Source: Malachius bipustulatus
Taxonomy: Eukaryota > Arthropoda > Insecta > Coleoptera > Melyridae
Direction of reading: 5' to 3'
Length of the DNA stretch: 64,000 nt
Assembly: GCA_910589415.1 (NCBI GenBank)
Contig: OU342636.1
Coordinates: 40,873,735-40,937,734 of the forward strand
Positions within the stretch are counted from its first letter, which is position 1, and every line of letters starts with the position of its first letter. Of this stretch, positions 45,620-56,444 are shown one piece after another. A program made the translations under genes and the position numbers. The notes under the pieces are model-generated. The model was not told where the DNA came from and ran no database searches. It worked only from the letters and a program-made list of their open reading frames with translations.

Positions 45620-46590
45620 CCAATATGGGGTATAGAAGCAGAGGAGACTTTACTTTAGAGTCTAGAGTTGAATTTTCAGTACCTACACATTTTTATAAAG
45701 ACTTTAGAATTTTCTCTAGAATGCTGCCGTCAGGATTATGTTAAGGATCAGAAGGATATTGTCGCAAAATTCTGACCCACCACCTTTGCTAGGGACCAAA
45801 AAGCTCTGCTACCTATAGAAATGGTACAGAGTAGTACCAAATATTTCCTCTTTTGAACTTTTAAAATCAAGCTAGTTTGAGTAAAATTGGTTGTTTTGGC
45901 GATCGCTAAACGCGGTCGTTTGACATAGATTTTCCTCTAGAGTTACGCCTCAGAGAATTATGTAAGTTTTGGATGCGGATGATGTATAATGTATAATACT
46001 GCGTCTTAAATTGGTTATTTGCTGTTTATTATGAGCACTTGAGCACTTATGACCCTGGCTGATTCTTCTATCGTCACGTTGAACCTCCAGATTCGCTTGA
46101 CTTTTTGTACGACGTTGACTGTCTAGGGATAGGTATCTTGATGTTTGATGATAAATAAGAAGCACATTGTTACTGATAAATGTTTCTGACATGTTTCAAC
46201 AGGCGAAAATTTAAGAGACTCAGCAGGAGCTTTCCCTTTTTAAAATGTGTTTGTTGTTGAATGCAAATAAAGACTTAACCGCATCCATGAGTTTAATAGT
46301 AAATACGTAACTCTTCTTTTTTGGCCTATTCCCAAAAATTGTGATGGATTACCACTTAAGGTACCTACCATGTCTAAAGATATTAATGATAAGACAAGCC
46401 CTTGAAAGTATACTCTAACAATAATCAAGAACAAGCAGATACGGCCCTGGATTCTGGAATGGCACTGTTGTCACGTTTCCATTTATCTTCCAATCGTCCT
46501 CAGACTGTAGGTAAAATGATCTACGCGATGCTGTAAAGTTTCCATTTGATGCGAACTTCAATGTAAATATCATCGCAGTAGCGTTGGCAT
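45620..46590. other. No gene recognised
   Basis: Short minus-strand frames at 45950-46192 and 46240-46434 have no recognisable domain. Confidence 0.45.
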
Positions 46591-47530
46591 TTTTCCCCTT
46601 ACACGTGGGGCACCCCTTTCCACTTTCACTCTCGTCCTCGCCCGGGGCCGGGAGGCTCTAATTAGCCATATCAGGTGCTGCTGAATAGAAAAGGGGGAGT
46701 TTTACGTTGTGTGGAAAACTCGACTACAAATGCGTTGTTGTCATAGCTTTCTTTTCTAACTTTTATTTGTCAGACGACGGTGTTGTCATGTAATAAAATA
46801 CGTTGCTAAATATATTTTGGTTGAAGACATCGAGGATGCATTTTTGACCTTTTAGCATTTTGTGGGTACATTTCATATTTTTGACCAAATATAATAATTA
46901 TGCATTATGCATTATGCAAAAAAAAATATAAATATAATTTTTGCACCATTTAAAACAAGTACCTACTATTTTTGCACACTCAACATATTGAATAATATAC
47001 TTCTGCAAGCTATATTTAGTTCTAATATTACACCTATAAACTAATTAACGTCGCTAAACTAATTTGGATAATAAAATCAAAAACATAGACTCGAGAAATA
47101 AAATGGAAGGTAGGTAGGTATATAAAATTATCGAGTAGTAGATAATTCAGGAATGGAACTTTTCCTCTCGAAAACGAAAACACAGGAAGGGCTGCTGTTA
47201 AAATATTCGCACTAATGAAAGTGAAAAACTCACTCAGGCTTCTCTCCCCCCGTGCTCCCCCTCTTCGAGCATCCGCCTCGCCCCTCTCTCTCTCCGTTCT
47301 CTTTCATTTTCTTTGCATTTCCCGGGCCGCTGCCGCTCTCCTTAGTTTTAAAACTTAAATTTCGTAGGGAAGAATGTCTTAGTTACACAAAATCAATAAA
47401 GCTAGTACGGCCCCACGAACTACATTTTAAAATACTCCTCTCTGCTGCTGCTGCTGGCGGGTTAGAGAAAAAGGCTCTTTATGAGTTGCGGCGATGTTGC
47501 CGGATCCATCGTGGTCACGTGACCTAGAAA
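46590..47530. other. Two GC-rich patches, possible regulatory or exon-like sequence
   Basis: 46590-46670 (CACGTGGGG, CGCCCGGGGCCGGGAGG) and 47225-47345 plus 47425-47520 (pyrimidine-rich CCTCTCTCTCTC, CCCGGGCCGCTGCC, a short CTG repeat, GGTCACGTGACC) stand out in AT-rich DNA. GGTCACGTGACC is a palindromic E-box-type site. No supported transcript or frame; a promoter is one possibility. Confidence 0.25.
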
Positions 47531-47534
47531 GCGA

Positions 47535-48281
47535 CCTTCGCTAATTTACGTTTATAAATCACGAGATCGGAAACCTTTCTAAGATCATGGGTGTGTTGAT
47601 TTTCTGAAAAAGATCAAGTGACTCTCAATCTGATGCTTATCCATTTTGGAGCTTTTACATTCTTGATATATCGTCTTTTCTCGAACACTTAATTATTATA
47701 TTTCCCAAAAAGCCTTTGATCATTTACTAAGATCAAAAACTGATCTTTTACGCTCATAATCATCTAGATCTGATGGCATCGATTTCTTGATTTATCACCT
47801 TCTTGATTAAATTTTTGTCAGCATGTTTGTCAAACGTCATTGCAATAACCAATTTTTATATAACAACAATAGAAAACAAGCATCATGAACTTATGAGAGC
47901 GTATCAGGGTTGGTGTTAGTCGTTCAGAAGGACCTTGCCATGTAATCTTCAGATCGTTTAATCATTGTTAGTCGGCTAGTGCTCTTGAGTAGCAAGGTAC
48001 GATATGGTAGGAAGGAGTCATGACACCAAGCGACCGAATTTTTGTAATTGTACCAAGCGACAATTTTAGAGCTTAAGCTACCCTCTAAATCATAATTATT
48101 ACTTCATGTCAGTAAAATTTAAACCTATAAAATGATTTATACCTCGCTCATTGATGTTAGTGGTAATAAGGGGTCCCCGTTTCTTGATTCGTCTTCTTCT
48201 TAGAAGTTTAGAAAAAATACGTTTTCTCTGGAACTAAAATTAACGCTAAAAGAATTTCATGTATCTCAGAAGAACTTAATA
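47535..48281. other. No gene recognised
   Basis: AT-rich with nothing I can support before the LINE relic begins. Confidence 0.45.
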
Positions 48282-50720
48282 ATGGATGCATATAAAGAAA
48301 TCATTACAATAACGACAAAGGCAAGCAAGGCATCCCAGATTGGCTCACAAAAGGGAGAACGTACCTACCTAATAGCAAAAAACGAGAACACAGAACTGGC
48401 TATGAACAACTATCGACTGATTACCTGCTTAAATAATGTAAACAAACTTGTTACAACGATAATATCTGAGAGATTACAACACCATTTTGACTTGTTTCCG
48501 GTCGAACAAAAGGGATGTGTGAAAAACACATATATGGTTTTTTTACCACCTTCTTACAAGCAAAGGATTGTAAAGAAAGGAAGAAAAACATGTCACTGGC
48601 ATGGATTGACTACAAAAAAACCTTTGATAAAGTCCCGCATTTCTGTGATGAATAATAATTGGAATACCGATCTGTACCTGATACCAGATCCAGCAAGAGC
48701 TGCAGCAGTAGCGATAACACCAACAACACAATCATTGAAAAAGTACAAATAAAAAACGGAATATACCAAGGAGACTCGCTATCACTACTACTATTCTGCG
48801 TGGCACTGGTCCCCTCAATGGAGAACAATGCAGACATAAGTTATAAATGCAAGCAATGAAAAATTAATCACTTAATAACTTTGTATTGATGATTAGAAGC
48901 TAATAGTATGACAAAGAATTAACTGAGCAAATTGCAATTGCTAAGGAATTTAGTGATGACAGCAGGATGGAGTTTTGGATTGATGAGTGCGCGAAGGTAT
49001 CGCTTATCAAAAGGAAGACTAGAAGCAAAGCGATACATATAATTGAAGGATCGACAGCCATCAAAACCTTAGATTAAATTAAAGTACCTACAGTGTGACC
49101 CATTTGTTCTTGAAACACCCTGTAGAATCTTAATTTATGGTGCGATTTTGAAAAAAATTCTTTTTAACCATAGAGCTTGGATAAACTATATTTTGGGAGC
49201 AAAAAGCGTCTCATTCCTACAAAATCCAGGGCCTACTAGATCAGTGTTTACTTGTAAAATCTCAAAAATTCATATTAGCGATTTTTTTAGAAAAAAAACT
49301 GGGCACGCCACGGGATTCACCGGCCCTCAAAACGGTACTGTACCAAATTTTATTGGAAATGTCAGAGTAAAAAGGATCTTGTAGTTATTTTAAAAATTCA
49401 TAATAATACTCCGAATTTTCATAAATTAATTTGAAAAAGGTCAAAAGCTATCATAAGTAAAAATTAAAATTAAAAACAGTAAAAAAAAGTAAAAAAAAAT
49501 TAAAAAAAAAAATTTTAAAATAATAAAAAAAATAAATAAATAAATAAAAAATTATAATTAAAAAATTAAAGTACCTACATTATCACCAACTAGACGTACA
49601 ATTTCTATTTTGTCTCTCTTGACCTTTTCGAATAAATTAATGAAAATTCGGAGTTCTATTATGAATTTCTAAAATAACTGCAAGATCCTTATTACTCTGA
49701 CATTTCCAATAAAATTTAGTACAGTACTGTTTTGAAGGCTGGTGAATTCCGTGGCGTGCCCAGTTTTTTTCTAAAAAAATCGCTAATATGAATTTTTGAG
49801 ATTTTACAAGTAAACACTGATCTAGTAGGCCCTGGATTTTGTAGGAATAAGACGCTTTTTGCTCCCAAAATATAGTTTATCAAGCTCTATGGTTTAAAAG
49901 AAATTTCTTTAAAATCGCACCATAAATTAAGATTCTACAGGGTGTTTCAAGAACAAATCGGTCACACTGTATATAAATATCTGGGCAAAGATGAACACGA
50001 CGGAATCCAACATAAAAAATGAAGAACAACTATATGCTAAAAACAAGATGACAGCAATAACAACGCTGGTGGTACCTGTGAGTCAATACAGCGTGGACAT
50101 ACTCAAGTGGACCCAGGTAGATATACGAAATTTAGATGCACAAACAAGAAAAATACTTAATATATTCGGCGCACTCCTTGGATGGAGTGCTGCCATCGAC
50201 AGATTGTAGATCCCTAGAAGGGAAGGAGGCCGAGGAATGATCAGCATTGATTCCATTTATAAAGTTGCTAAAGAAAGACTAAAGAACTATCTAAAACTGA
50301 AACAACACGATAATATTTACGACAACAACTACCTAATCAAGGAAGATGAAGACTAAAACAAAAGTAGTCAGAAGAAGACACCAATCCAAATAAACCTGAG
50401 GCAGTGAAAGTAAAAAATAAAATAAAAAAACGCTGAAACAAACAATAAAACAGGAACGAATTGAAAAATAGAGGTCCTGGGACTCCTGGGCATGGCTCAG
50501 TTACTTTAAGACAGAAACGGAGGCACTTATAATAACAGCCTGCCAAGATCAAGCCATTGCGACAAATTATATTATGAAAGCGAAAATAATGAAAACTGGA
50601 AATGACCAGAAATGCAGACTTTGCCGGTTTTTCAGCCAAACTATAGGAAAAAATGCATATCGTGGAAGGAACAATCTAGTGGAAAAACAACTCCATTAAA
50701 ATATCTGTAAATACGAGGAT
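48282..50720 (+). pseudogene. LINE reverse-transcriptase pseudogene, GDSLS type
   Basis: From left to right on the + strand: NNYRLITCLNNVNKLVTTII (finger), PVEQKGCV, then after a frameshift MSLAWIDYKKTFDKVPH with the first catalytic Asp, then IYQGDSLSLLLFCVALVPL in place of the usual PQGS loop. The YADD box region is eroded. ELTEQIAIAKEFSDDSRMEF and STAIKTLD follow. Past the 879-bp insertion come YKYLG, KMTAITTLVVPVSQYSVDIL, LDAQTRKIL, PRREGGRGMISI and, near 50510-50640, a Cys tail CRLC. Same layout as a LINE type common in aphids and cnidarians. Many stops and frameshifts. Confidence 0.88.
49091..49969. mobile_element. 879-bp palindrome inserted in the LINE relic
   Basis: Ends CAGTGTGACC with TA on both sides (49089-49090, 49970-49971). 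Arms 49091-49444 and 49619-49969 (about 350 bp) are nearly identical. The outer 40 bp also contain an inner CACCCTGTAGAATC, i.e. a second CAGGGTG-type end set inside the first. The insertion separates the LINE's KTLD and YKYLG blocks. The A-rich loop (about 49485-49560) is simple sequence. Confidence 0.9.
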
Positions 50721-50724
50721 ACGA

Positions 50725-51424
50725 TGATACAATAACATAAAAAGATAACTGATACTAAGCGGTCTTATTTTCGTCAAATCGGCTCAATGACGTCAGTGGA
50801 TCTCATAAGGGCGCGAAATTTGAATTTGAATGATTTAAAAATAATGCATTTGTAATATTTATATATTTTTTTAGTTATTCGGGTTTTTGTAGAAAACGAC
50901 GAAAAGTTTTTTGAAATATAACAAGAGAAAAAAAGTTTGAAAAATAAATTCCAAATAAAATAAAGTAAAAATTTCTTAAATCAGCCAACGGGTTAAATTA
51001 TTATGTAACAATTTAAGGGTGCATCATCCCTTATCAACCTTTAAAAATGTTTTGAAACAATTTAACTCTTTTTTTTATTGGAGATATTTCAAGGTCTATA
51101 ACTTCTCAGGGGTGCAACTTAGTATAGACGTAACTATAGTCTATATAGTATTAACGTAACTTTAAGTTACGTTAAATCACCCTATTTTGGGTTTCCCTAC
51201 ACGCCTCAGATCTGTGTCGGTTCTTATGGAAAACACTCTGCATTTTATATTATTATACAGGCTATCCCCCAGTTTTTCCCAGCTTAAATTTTCTTCTGAG
51301 TAAAAAGTTTTCTAAAAACTTAGTATTTTCTTCAACTCTTTAACATGTTACAGTCATTTAATCGGAGAAAAATATTAAAACTTAAAGAAAGGGAGTGACA
51401 TATATTTTTTTGCAATGATATTTG
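50725..51424. other. No gene recognised
   Basis: AT-rich; one GACGTCA near 50789. Nothing else supported. Confidence 0.45.
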
Positions 51425-51710
51425 GTGAGGGTGCCCTTCTGGACGCCACTGGTCTTAATAATTTTAATATACTTGGGTCCAAAGGAGCTTCTTATTAATA
51501 CAAATAACACTGCCAAGAAATTCAATGTCGGCAAAAGAATGTTTGAGATACTAATAAATAAAAAACCGATACCTAAAAAAAAACTTAATACTCTGTATCT
51601 TGAAAACCATACAGTTTAGGACAAAAGGTTTATTTTGCACTTAAATTGGACCAGGAAAACATCCTAAATTTAGTGCTCACATATTTTAAGGAACACTCTG
51701 TATACCGTTG
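51425..51710 (+). repeat. Dispersed repeat E, copy 3
   Basis: CTGGACGCCACTGGTCTTAA, AATAACACTGCCAAGAAATT, TTTGAGATACTAATAAATAA, CTCTGTATCTTGAAAACC and a right end GGAACACTCTGTATA. Same order as the copy at 42330. Confidence 0.65.
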
Positions 51711-51847
51711 TAAACTTTACTTACTATTTAAGAACAGGTGTAACATGTTCAAGAGTTTTATGAAATTCTAAGTTTATGAAAAACTTTTTATTCAGAAGCA
51801 AATTTACTATTTACTGCTAGAAAAAGCTAGGCTACTCTATATGTATA

Positions 51848-53051
51848 CAGGGTGTCCGGAAATTATGAGCAAAAAATTAAGGGGGTGATTCTTCTTGATG
51901 AAATATTGCCAAAAGTATCTATAATTTTTTTTTCGAAAACTCATAAATAAGAAAGTTATAAGCCTCCAAAGTTGATTTTTTTAAATCAATATTTTTTTAT
52001 AACATTTTTTCTAGTGTACGGATTTTCTTAAAATTTTACACTCTTGCCACTGATGTTGCTTTACATCCTTGGTCCAAATTAGATTTGAATCCCTCGAAAT
52101 CAAGTGGCCTTAACTGTCCTTGACCTTCAAAAAAGGCCTATAACTTTTTTCTTAATAACTTTTTTTGAGTTTTGAAGATGCACAATTGAAGAACATGAAG
52201 AAATATTCGGAAAAGGTCCTCTTTGTCTATCACGATAAAATGAGCCGTTTCCGAGTAAAACTGTTTTAAAAATTTGCTTGCACTAAAATTGATCACCATA
52301 AATTATGATCATTTTGCAACAACACCAAAGCATGCTTTGGAAACAGCTGCAGAGGGTTGCCTAGGAAACAAGGCGTTTGCTTTGGATTTCATTTTGACAG
52401 CAATTTTTTTTTTTTTTTTATTAAAATTATTTTATTATTTTATTAAAAAAAAAATGATTAAATTTTTTTTTTCATTTTCAAAAAAAAAATTCATTTCCAA
52501 GTCTATTTATATACGAATGTCTCTGTTTTGTACGTAACTAGGCAACCCTGCAGCAGTTTCCAAAGCATGCTTTGGTATTGTTACAGAATGATCATAGTTT
52601 ATGGTGATCAATTTTAGTGCAAGCAAATTTTTAAAACAGTTTTACTCGGAAACAGGTCATTTTATCGTGATAGACAAAGAGGACCTTTTCCAAAGATTTC
52701 TTCATGTTCTTCAATTGTGCGTCTTCAAAATCCAGAAAAAAATATTACGAAAAAAGTTATAGGCCTTTTTTGAAGGTCAAGGGCAGTTAAGGCCTTTTGA
52801 TTTCGAGGGATTCAAGTCTAATTTGGACCAAGGATGTAAAACAACATCAGTGGCAAGAGTGTCAAATTTTAAGAAAATCCGTACACTAGAAAAAAAGTTA
52901 TAAAAAAATATTGATTTAAAAAAATCAATTTTGGAGGCTTAAAACTTTCTTCTTTTTGAGTTTTCGAAAAAAAATTATAGATACTTTTGGCAATATTTCA
53001 TCAAGAAGAATCACCCCCTTAACTTTTTGCTCATAATTTCCGGACACCCTG
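51848..53051. mobile_element. 1204-bp palindromic CAGGGTG element, arms about 515 bp
   Basis: CAGGGTGTCCGGAAATTATG at both ends in opposite orientation, TA duplication (51846-51847, 53052-53053). Arms 51848-52363 and 52538-53051 are highly similar throughout and share the inner palindrome CCAAAGCATGCTTTGG. The loop of about 174 bp is a poly-T/poly-A-rich segment. A transcript would form a hairpin of about 500 bp. No transposase. Confidence 0.93.
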
Positions 53052-53054
53052 TAT

Positions 53055-54115
53055 TTCATTTTTTTTTTCTTATTTCTTAATATAGATTTCTTATATTTAT
53101 ATATTTTCAGTTACAGTTTTAGTTACATATTACGCCTCAAATTATAGTGAACAAATCATAATACAAATGATATAAGGCAAGGTTTGCAAGCAGATCTACT
53201 AACTCTTTGGTTCATTGTAACGTTGAAAATAACAGATGAATTCATATGCTACAGTAAACAAATTATAACTGATGGCAGTAATCAATTTGCTTGCATGTAT
53301 CTGTTGATGCCTTCCTTAGCTTCACTCCCCTATTCCTGGGCTTTCAAAGTAATCCACTGCATAACACCTATGGGACCCTCGTAATGGCCAGGTACAATCA
53401 TTCACAAAGAGATTTGGGACTTTTATGAATCTACCGAGTGGTTGTTATAGTTTTTAGGCTTGCATTTATTAATCCGGCGTCTTCTGTATCATTACCGTAA
53501 TACTCAATTTAGAATCTTAAAAAAAGGAGTTACCTGTAGCCTTTTTTAATTCAATACTTTTTCGCACGTATAGATAAGTAAATTGATAAATGTGGTAATG
53601 TAAAGTAAAATAATTAAAAGAGTAAAGAAAAAACAAACTGCTGTAAGGGAGTTTAAAAAATCGGCAAGCGCATCTAAATTTACTGTAAGCGAGGGTAATA
53701 AGAATTCTCTATCTAGATCCGGTTTTTGCACGGCCCTCTCCCCGACCTTCCGCGCCTATTGTGTGCTTCCGTACTATACATCGGTAGGCAAAACGAAAGT
53801 AATGATTTTTCCTGCAATACAAATTAGGCCTCTCTCTTTACGTTTTGTTTCTCTTTCGCAGCGGGCTTTAGATTAAAATTCATATTACTCGATTGCGTCA
53901 TACACGCATTCAATACTGGAGCTCGTTTTCCAGATCTCTGATTGGAGAATAGAGTGGGCACTTGCAGGAACAATTCTTATTATGACTTTACTGGAATGTA
54001 ATCTGCTCTAATAGCAATAGCCGATAATGAAAATAATAACTCTGAGCAAACGATGGGAGTGATCAATTTTCTTAAAATGTGTATATCTCCATTTTGAACT
54101 AAAATTCCTAAAAAT
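53055..54115. other. No gene recognised
   Basis: Short frames near 53184-53384 and 53546-53731 lack known domains. Slightly GC-richer around 53725-53770. Confidence 0.45.
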
Positions 54116-54120
54116 GTATA

Positions 54121-54418
54121 CCAGGTATAACATAAGTGGTGTGAAAGATTTCAGAGGGTGATTCCTGAGATCATTTTAAGAAAAAAAGTTCATATGAACA
54201 TGATGAGTTCGAAAATGCTTACCCGCTGAGTTATAGTCCCTTAAAGTTGGGACCCTGACTTGGGTCATTGGGGGGGGGGGGGGGGGGGGTTAAATCTGGG
54301 TGGTGTGGAGTAAAATTACCCCATTTTCAGACCCATGTTCATATGAACTTTTTTACTTAAAATGATCTCAGGAACCACCCCCTCAAATCTTTCGCAGTAC
54401 TTTTTATGTTACACCCGG
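54121..54418. mobile_element. 298-bp foldback element with G20 loop
   Basis: CCAGGTATAACATAA at the left and CCGGGTGTAACATAA (reverse strand) at the right, TA on both sides (54119-54120, 54419-54420). Arms about 88 bp with GATTCCTGAGATCATTTTAA and GTTCATATGAACATG-type ends. The loop carries twenty consecutive G (54270-54289). Confidence 0.85.
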
Positions 54419-54557
54419 TATAACTGCTGTGGTTATACACCTGCTACAGAGATCTGTAATCTAGAGCATATTTAAAAAAATAGCTTTTTTTTTTTGACTT
54501 ACATGCCTGAAACCTCTTTCTCATTTTTTTTTTAATAGTTACGAGTATGTAAAAAGT

Positions 54558-54767
54558 ATGCACAAAAGAAAAAATTTACATGATCTAAATTGTTTTTTTT
54601 TTGAGATCGTCAAGTTTTTTACAGGGTTTTTAAATTTTCTTAATGAAAGGCAACTCCCGAAAGAGTTCTTCAATTTTTTCCAAAATATGATGCAGGAGAT
54701 TCAGCAATTTGAAGAAATTTGGAGAAACTCACAGAAATTGGATAGATTAAGAATGGGCTTGGACTAG
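54558..54767 (+). other. Unidentified 69-aa frame upstream of the LTR element
   Basis: An open frame from ATG with a basic start, a Phe-rich middle and a Gln/Glu-rich end. No domain recognised, no start context or neighbours to support it. Listed only because it is the sole frame of this kind here; likely chance. Confidence 0.15.
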
Positions 54768-54827
54768 ATAAACTAAGATTATTCGACAGTTTAAATCGTA
54801 ACATCAAAAGTCTCAACAACCAAATAT

Positions 54828-55033
54828 TGTAACGAGATCCTTACAATTAGATTGAGTATCTAAAAATTTCATATAACAATAATTTTTTTGACAGCTACCA
54901 GGGGAAGTGTAAATTATTATTAGGGAATGGAATGTCGGATTCGGCTACGATGAAATAATAAGAAAGTTACTGTTTTGCTGTTTGTACAGTGTTAGTTGGT
55001 TGTAAGAAAAAAAGTAATACATAAATTGTAACA
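54828..55033 (+). repeat. 5' LTR, 206 bp
   Basis: Starts TG and ends CA, as LTRs do. Followed after three bases by the primer-binding-type sequence TGGTATCAG. Confidence 0.9.
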
Positions 55034-55036
55034 TTT

Positions 55037-55053
55037 TGGTATCAGAAGTGGGA
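55037..55053 (+). promoter_or_regulatory. Primer-binding site
   Basis: TGGTATCAGAAGTGGGA begins with TGG, which pairs with the CCA end of a tRNA, three bases after the 5' LTR. The priming tRNA was not identified. Confidence 0.75.
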
Positions 55054-55091
55054 TTCCTTGATTCTTGATGATGTTTTCCTGAGAAGAGCGT

Positions 55092-55814
55092 CAAGAGAGA
55101 ACGATGACGGATCAGAAAGAAGAACGCATTCAGATAGTGATACTAAAGAGAAAATTACCAAAGATATATTTTATCATTTTCACGATAGCTAAGTAGGGTT
55201 GTATCGAAAGTAGTCTCTCTAATCACCAAAGCAACTGGTGAACGAGTCCACGAAGGAAAGTTTAACTAAAATTCTTTTCGGACGTAAAATTCAGACGTCA
55301 GACTGCCATGTGACATTTTGTTTGGATGTAAAACCGGAGAAGCTGGTGAAGTTTATGTTGCTGATCGCAGGTATGCTCCAACCTTCAAATCGCCGTAGAA
55401 TCCTCAGAGAAAGAAAAGACAAAAAATCCTCCTCAAAAATCATTCAAGCTTATAGTGATAGAAACTAACTCATCTTTTACATTATAAGAAAGAATTTGCT
55501 CAATCAGTTGGCGAAGTATCGTATTCTTTAGGGTGCACCACCGCATGGCAGCACGGGATCAACATCACACTCAACATCAACAGTATATTGGAGATTATGT
55601 CGGAGGTGGTTTTCAAAGACACTGATCTGGAAAGATTCCCAGACCAGTGTCTTTGCACGCTAAGATTAGTGTGCAGTCCCAAAGCCAGAAATTGGGACCC
55701 ACGAAAAGTCAAGAAACTGGTGCGTGATATTTTCACCGAATATCACATTGCAGGGGTATGAATCCAGTTGCAATTACAGTCATTCCAGGTGAAACGCTCT
55801 TAAGAAGGGGGCAG
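55092..55814 (+). pseudogene. Decayed LTR-element interior
   Basis: The interior has only short frames: a start ATGACGGATCAGAAAGAAG near 55104, a 76-aa frame at 55238-55468 (NESTKESLTKILFGRK..), and broken downstream frames. There is no protease, reverse transcriptase or integrase motif. A gag relic or unrelated cargo are both possible. Ends in the polypurine tract. Confidence 0.5.
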
Positions 55815-56440
55815 TGTAACGAAATCCAAACTATTAGATTGAGTATCCTAAAATTCCAGCGAAGGCTGTTTGTTTTGTTGTTTGTTTGTTTGTTTGTTGC
55901 TAGATACGGAAATCGGTTTTTAGGTCCCTGATGCTGCAGCCATTTAGGCTTATTGTATCTTTCCGTAGCTATTGGTTCTTGACTATTCAAATAACTCTGT
56001 ACCCTTCACAAGGTTCAGAAGTTTGCTTGCCAAGGCTTTTCTCGACGTCATGTCATAGGTATTGTTCCCCATGATTGTGTGTCGGGTTCGATTGAGTGAA
56101 AGATTACATGGAAAGCTGTTTCGTCTTCCTCATTGCGTAGTCTGCGTGCTGGTTCTCCATTGAAGATACCCAGCTTCTTCAGGTGTTGTCTCAGGTGGCA
56201 GTGTCCTGTAAGAAGTCCCACCACTGTTTTAACTTGCATTCTGTTTAAATGCAGTAGTTCATTGGCAAGTTTTGGAAGAGAAGGCTGTGAAAATACAACA
56301 AAAATAACTATGGTTGACAATTGCCAGGGATAAAATTATTATTAGGAAATGGAATGTCAGATTTGGCTACCATGGAATAATAAGTTCGTTAATGTTTTCG
56401 TGTTTGTAGGTAATAAAGTAATACACAAATTGTCATAACA
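55815..56440 (+). repeat. 3' LTR split by a LINE fragment
   Basis: TGTAACGAAATCC ... CATAACA. The left part 55815-55869 and right part 56280-56440 rejoin into a unit matching the 5' LTR. Confidence 0.88.
55870..56279 (-). mobile_element. LINE 3'-end insertion in the 3' LTR
   Basis: Inserted in minus orientation with direct repeats GAAGGCTGT (55861-55869 and 56280-56288). Its 3' tail on the minus strand is (CAAA)n, seen as TTTG repeats at 55870-55900. The coding part (minus, 56320-56048) contains QVKTVVGLLTGHCHLRQHL, KKLGIFN and EEDETAFH, the RNase-H-proximal LTGHC block and Cys-tail region of I/Jockey-type ORF2; the cysteines are lost (RRLR where CxxC is expected). Severely 5' truncated. Confidence 0.85.
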
Positions 56441-56444
56441 CTTA

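Larger units (their letters stand above)
54828..56440 (+). mobile_element. Small non-autonomous LTR retrotransposon
   Basis: 5' LTR 54828-55033 (206 bp, TGTAACG...TAACA), a TTT spacer, then a primer-binding-type TGGTATCAGAAGTGGGA (55037-). About 770 bp of interior follow, then the polypurine tract AAGAAGGGGGCAG at 55802-55814 and the 3' LTR from 55815 to 56440. The 3' LTR is 207 bp once a LINE insertion with its duplication (419 bp) is discounted. The LTRs share TTAGATTGAGTATC, ATTATTATTAGG and GGAATGTC, with moderate divergence. The flanks AATAT and CTTAT do not match, so the target duplication is lost. The interior lacks pol; it may keep gag-like scraps. Confidence 0.9.

Noticed and set aside
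54268..54290. G20 tract as a telomere or regulatory quadruplex
   Set aside because: A pure homopolymer in a foldback loop is better explained by slippage or sequencing; noted only as a curiosity.
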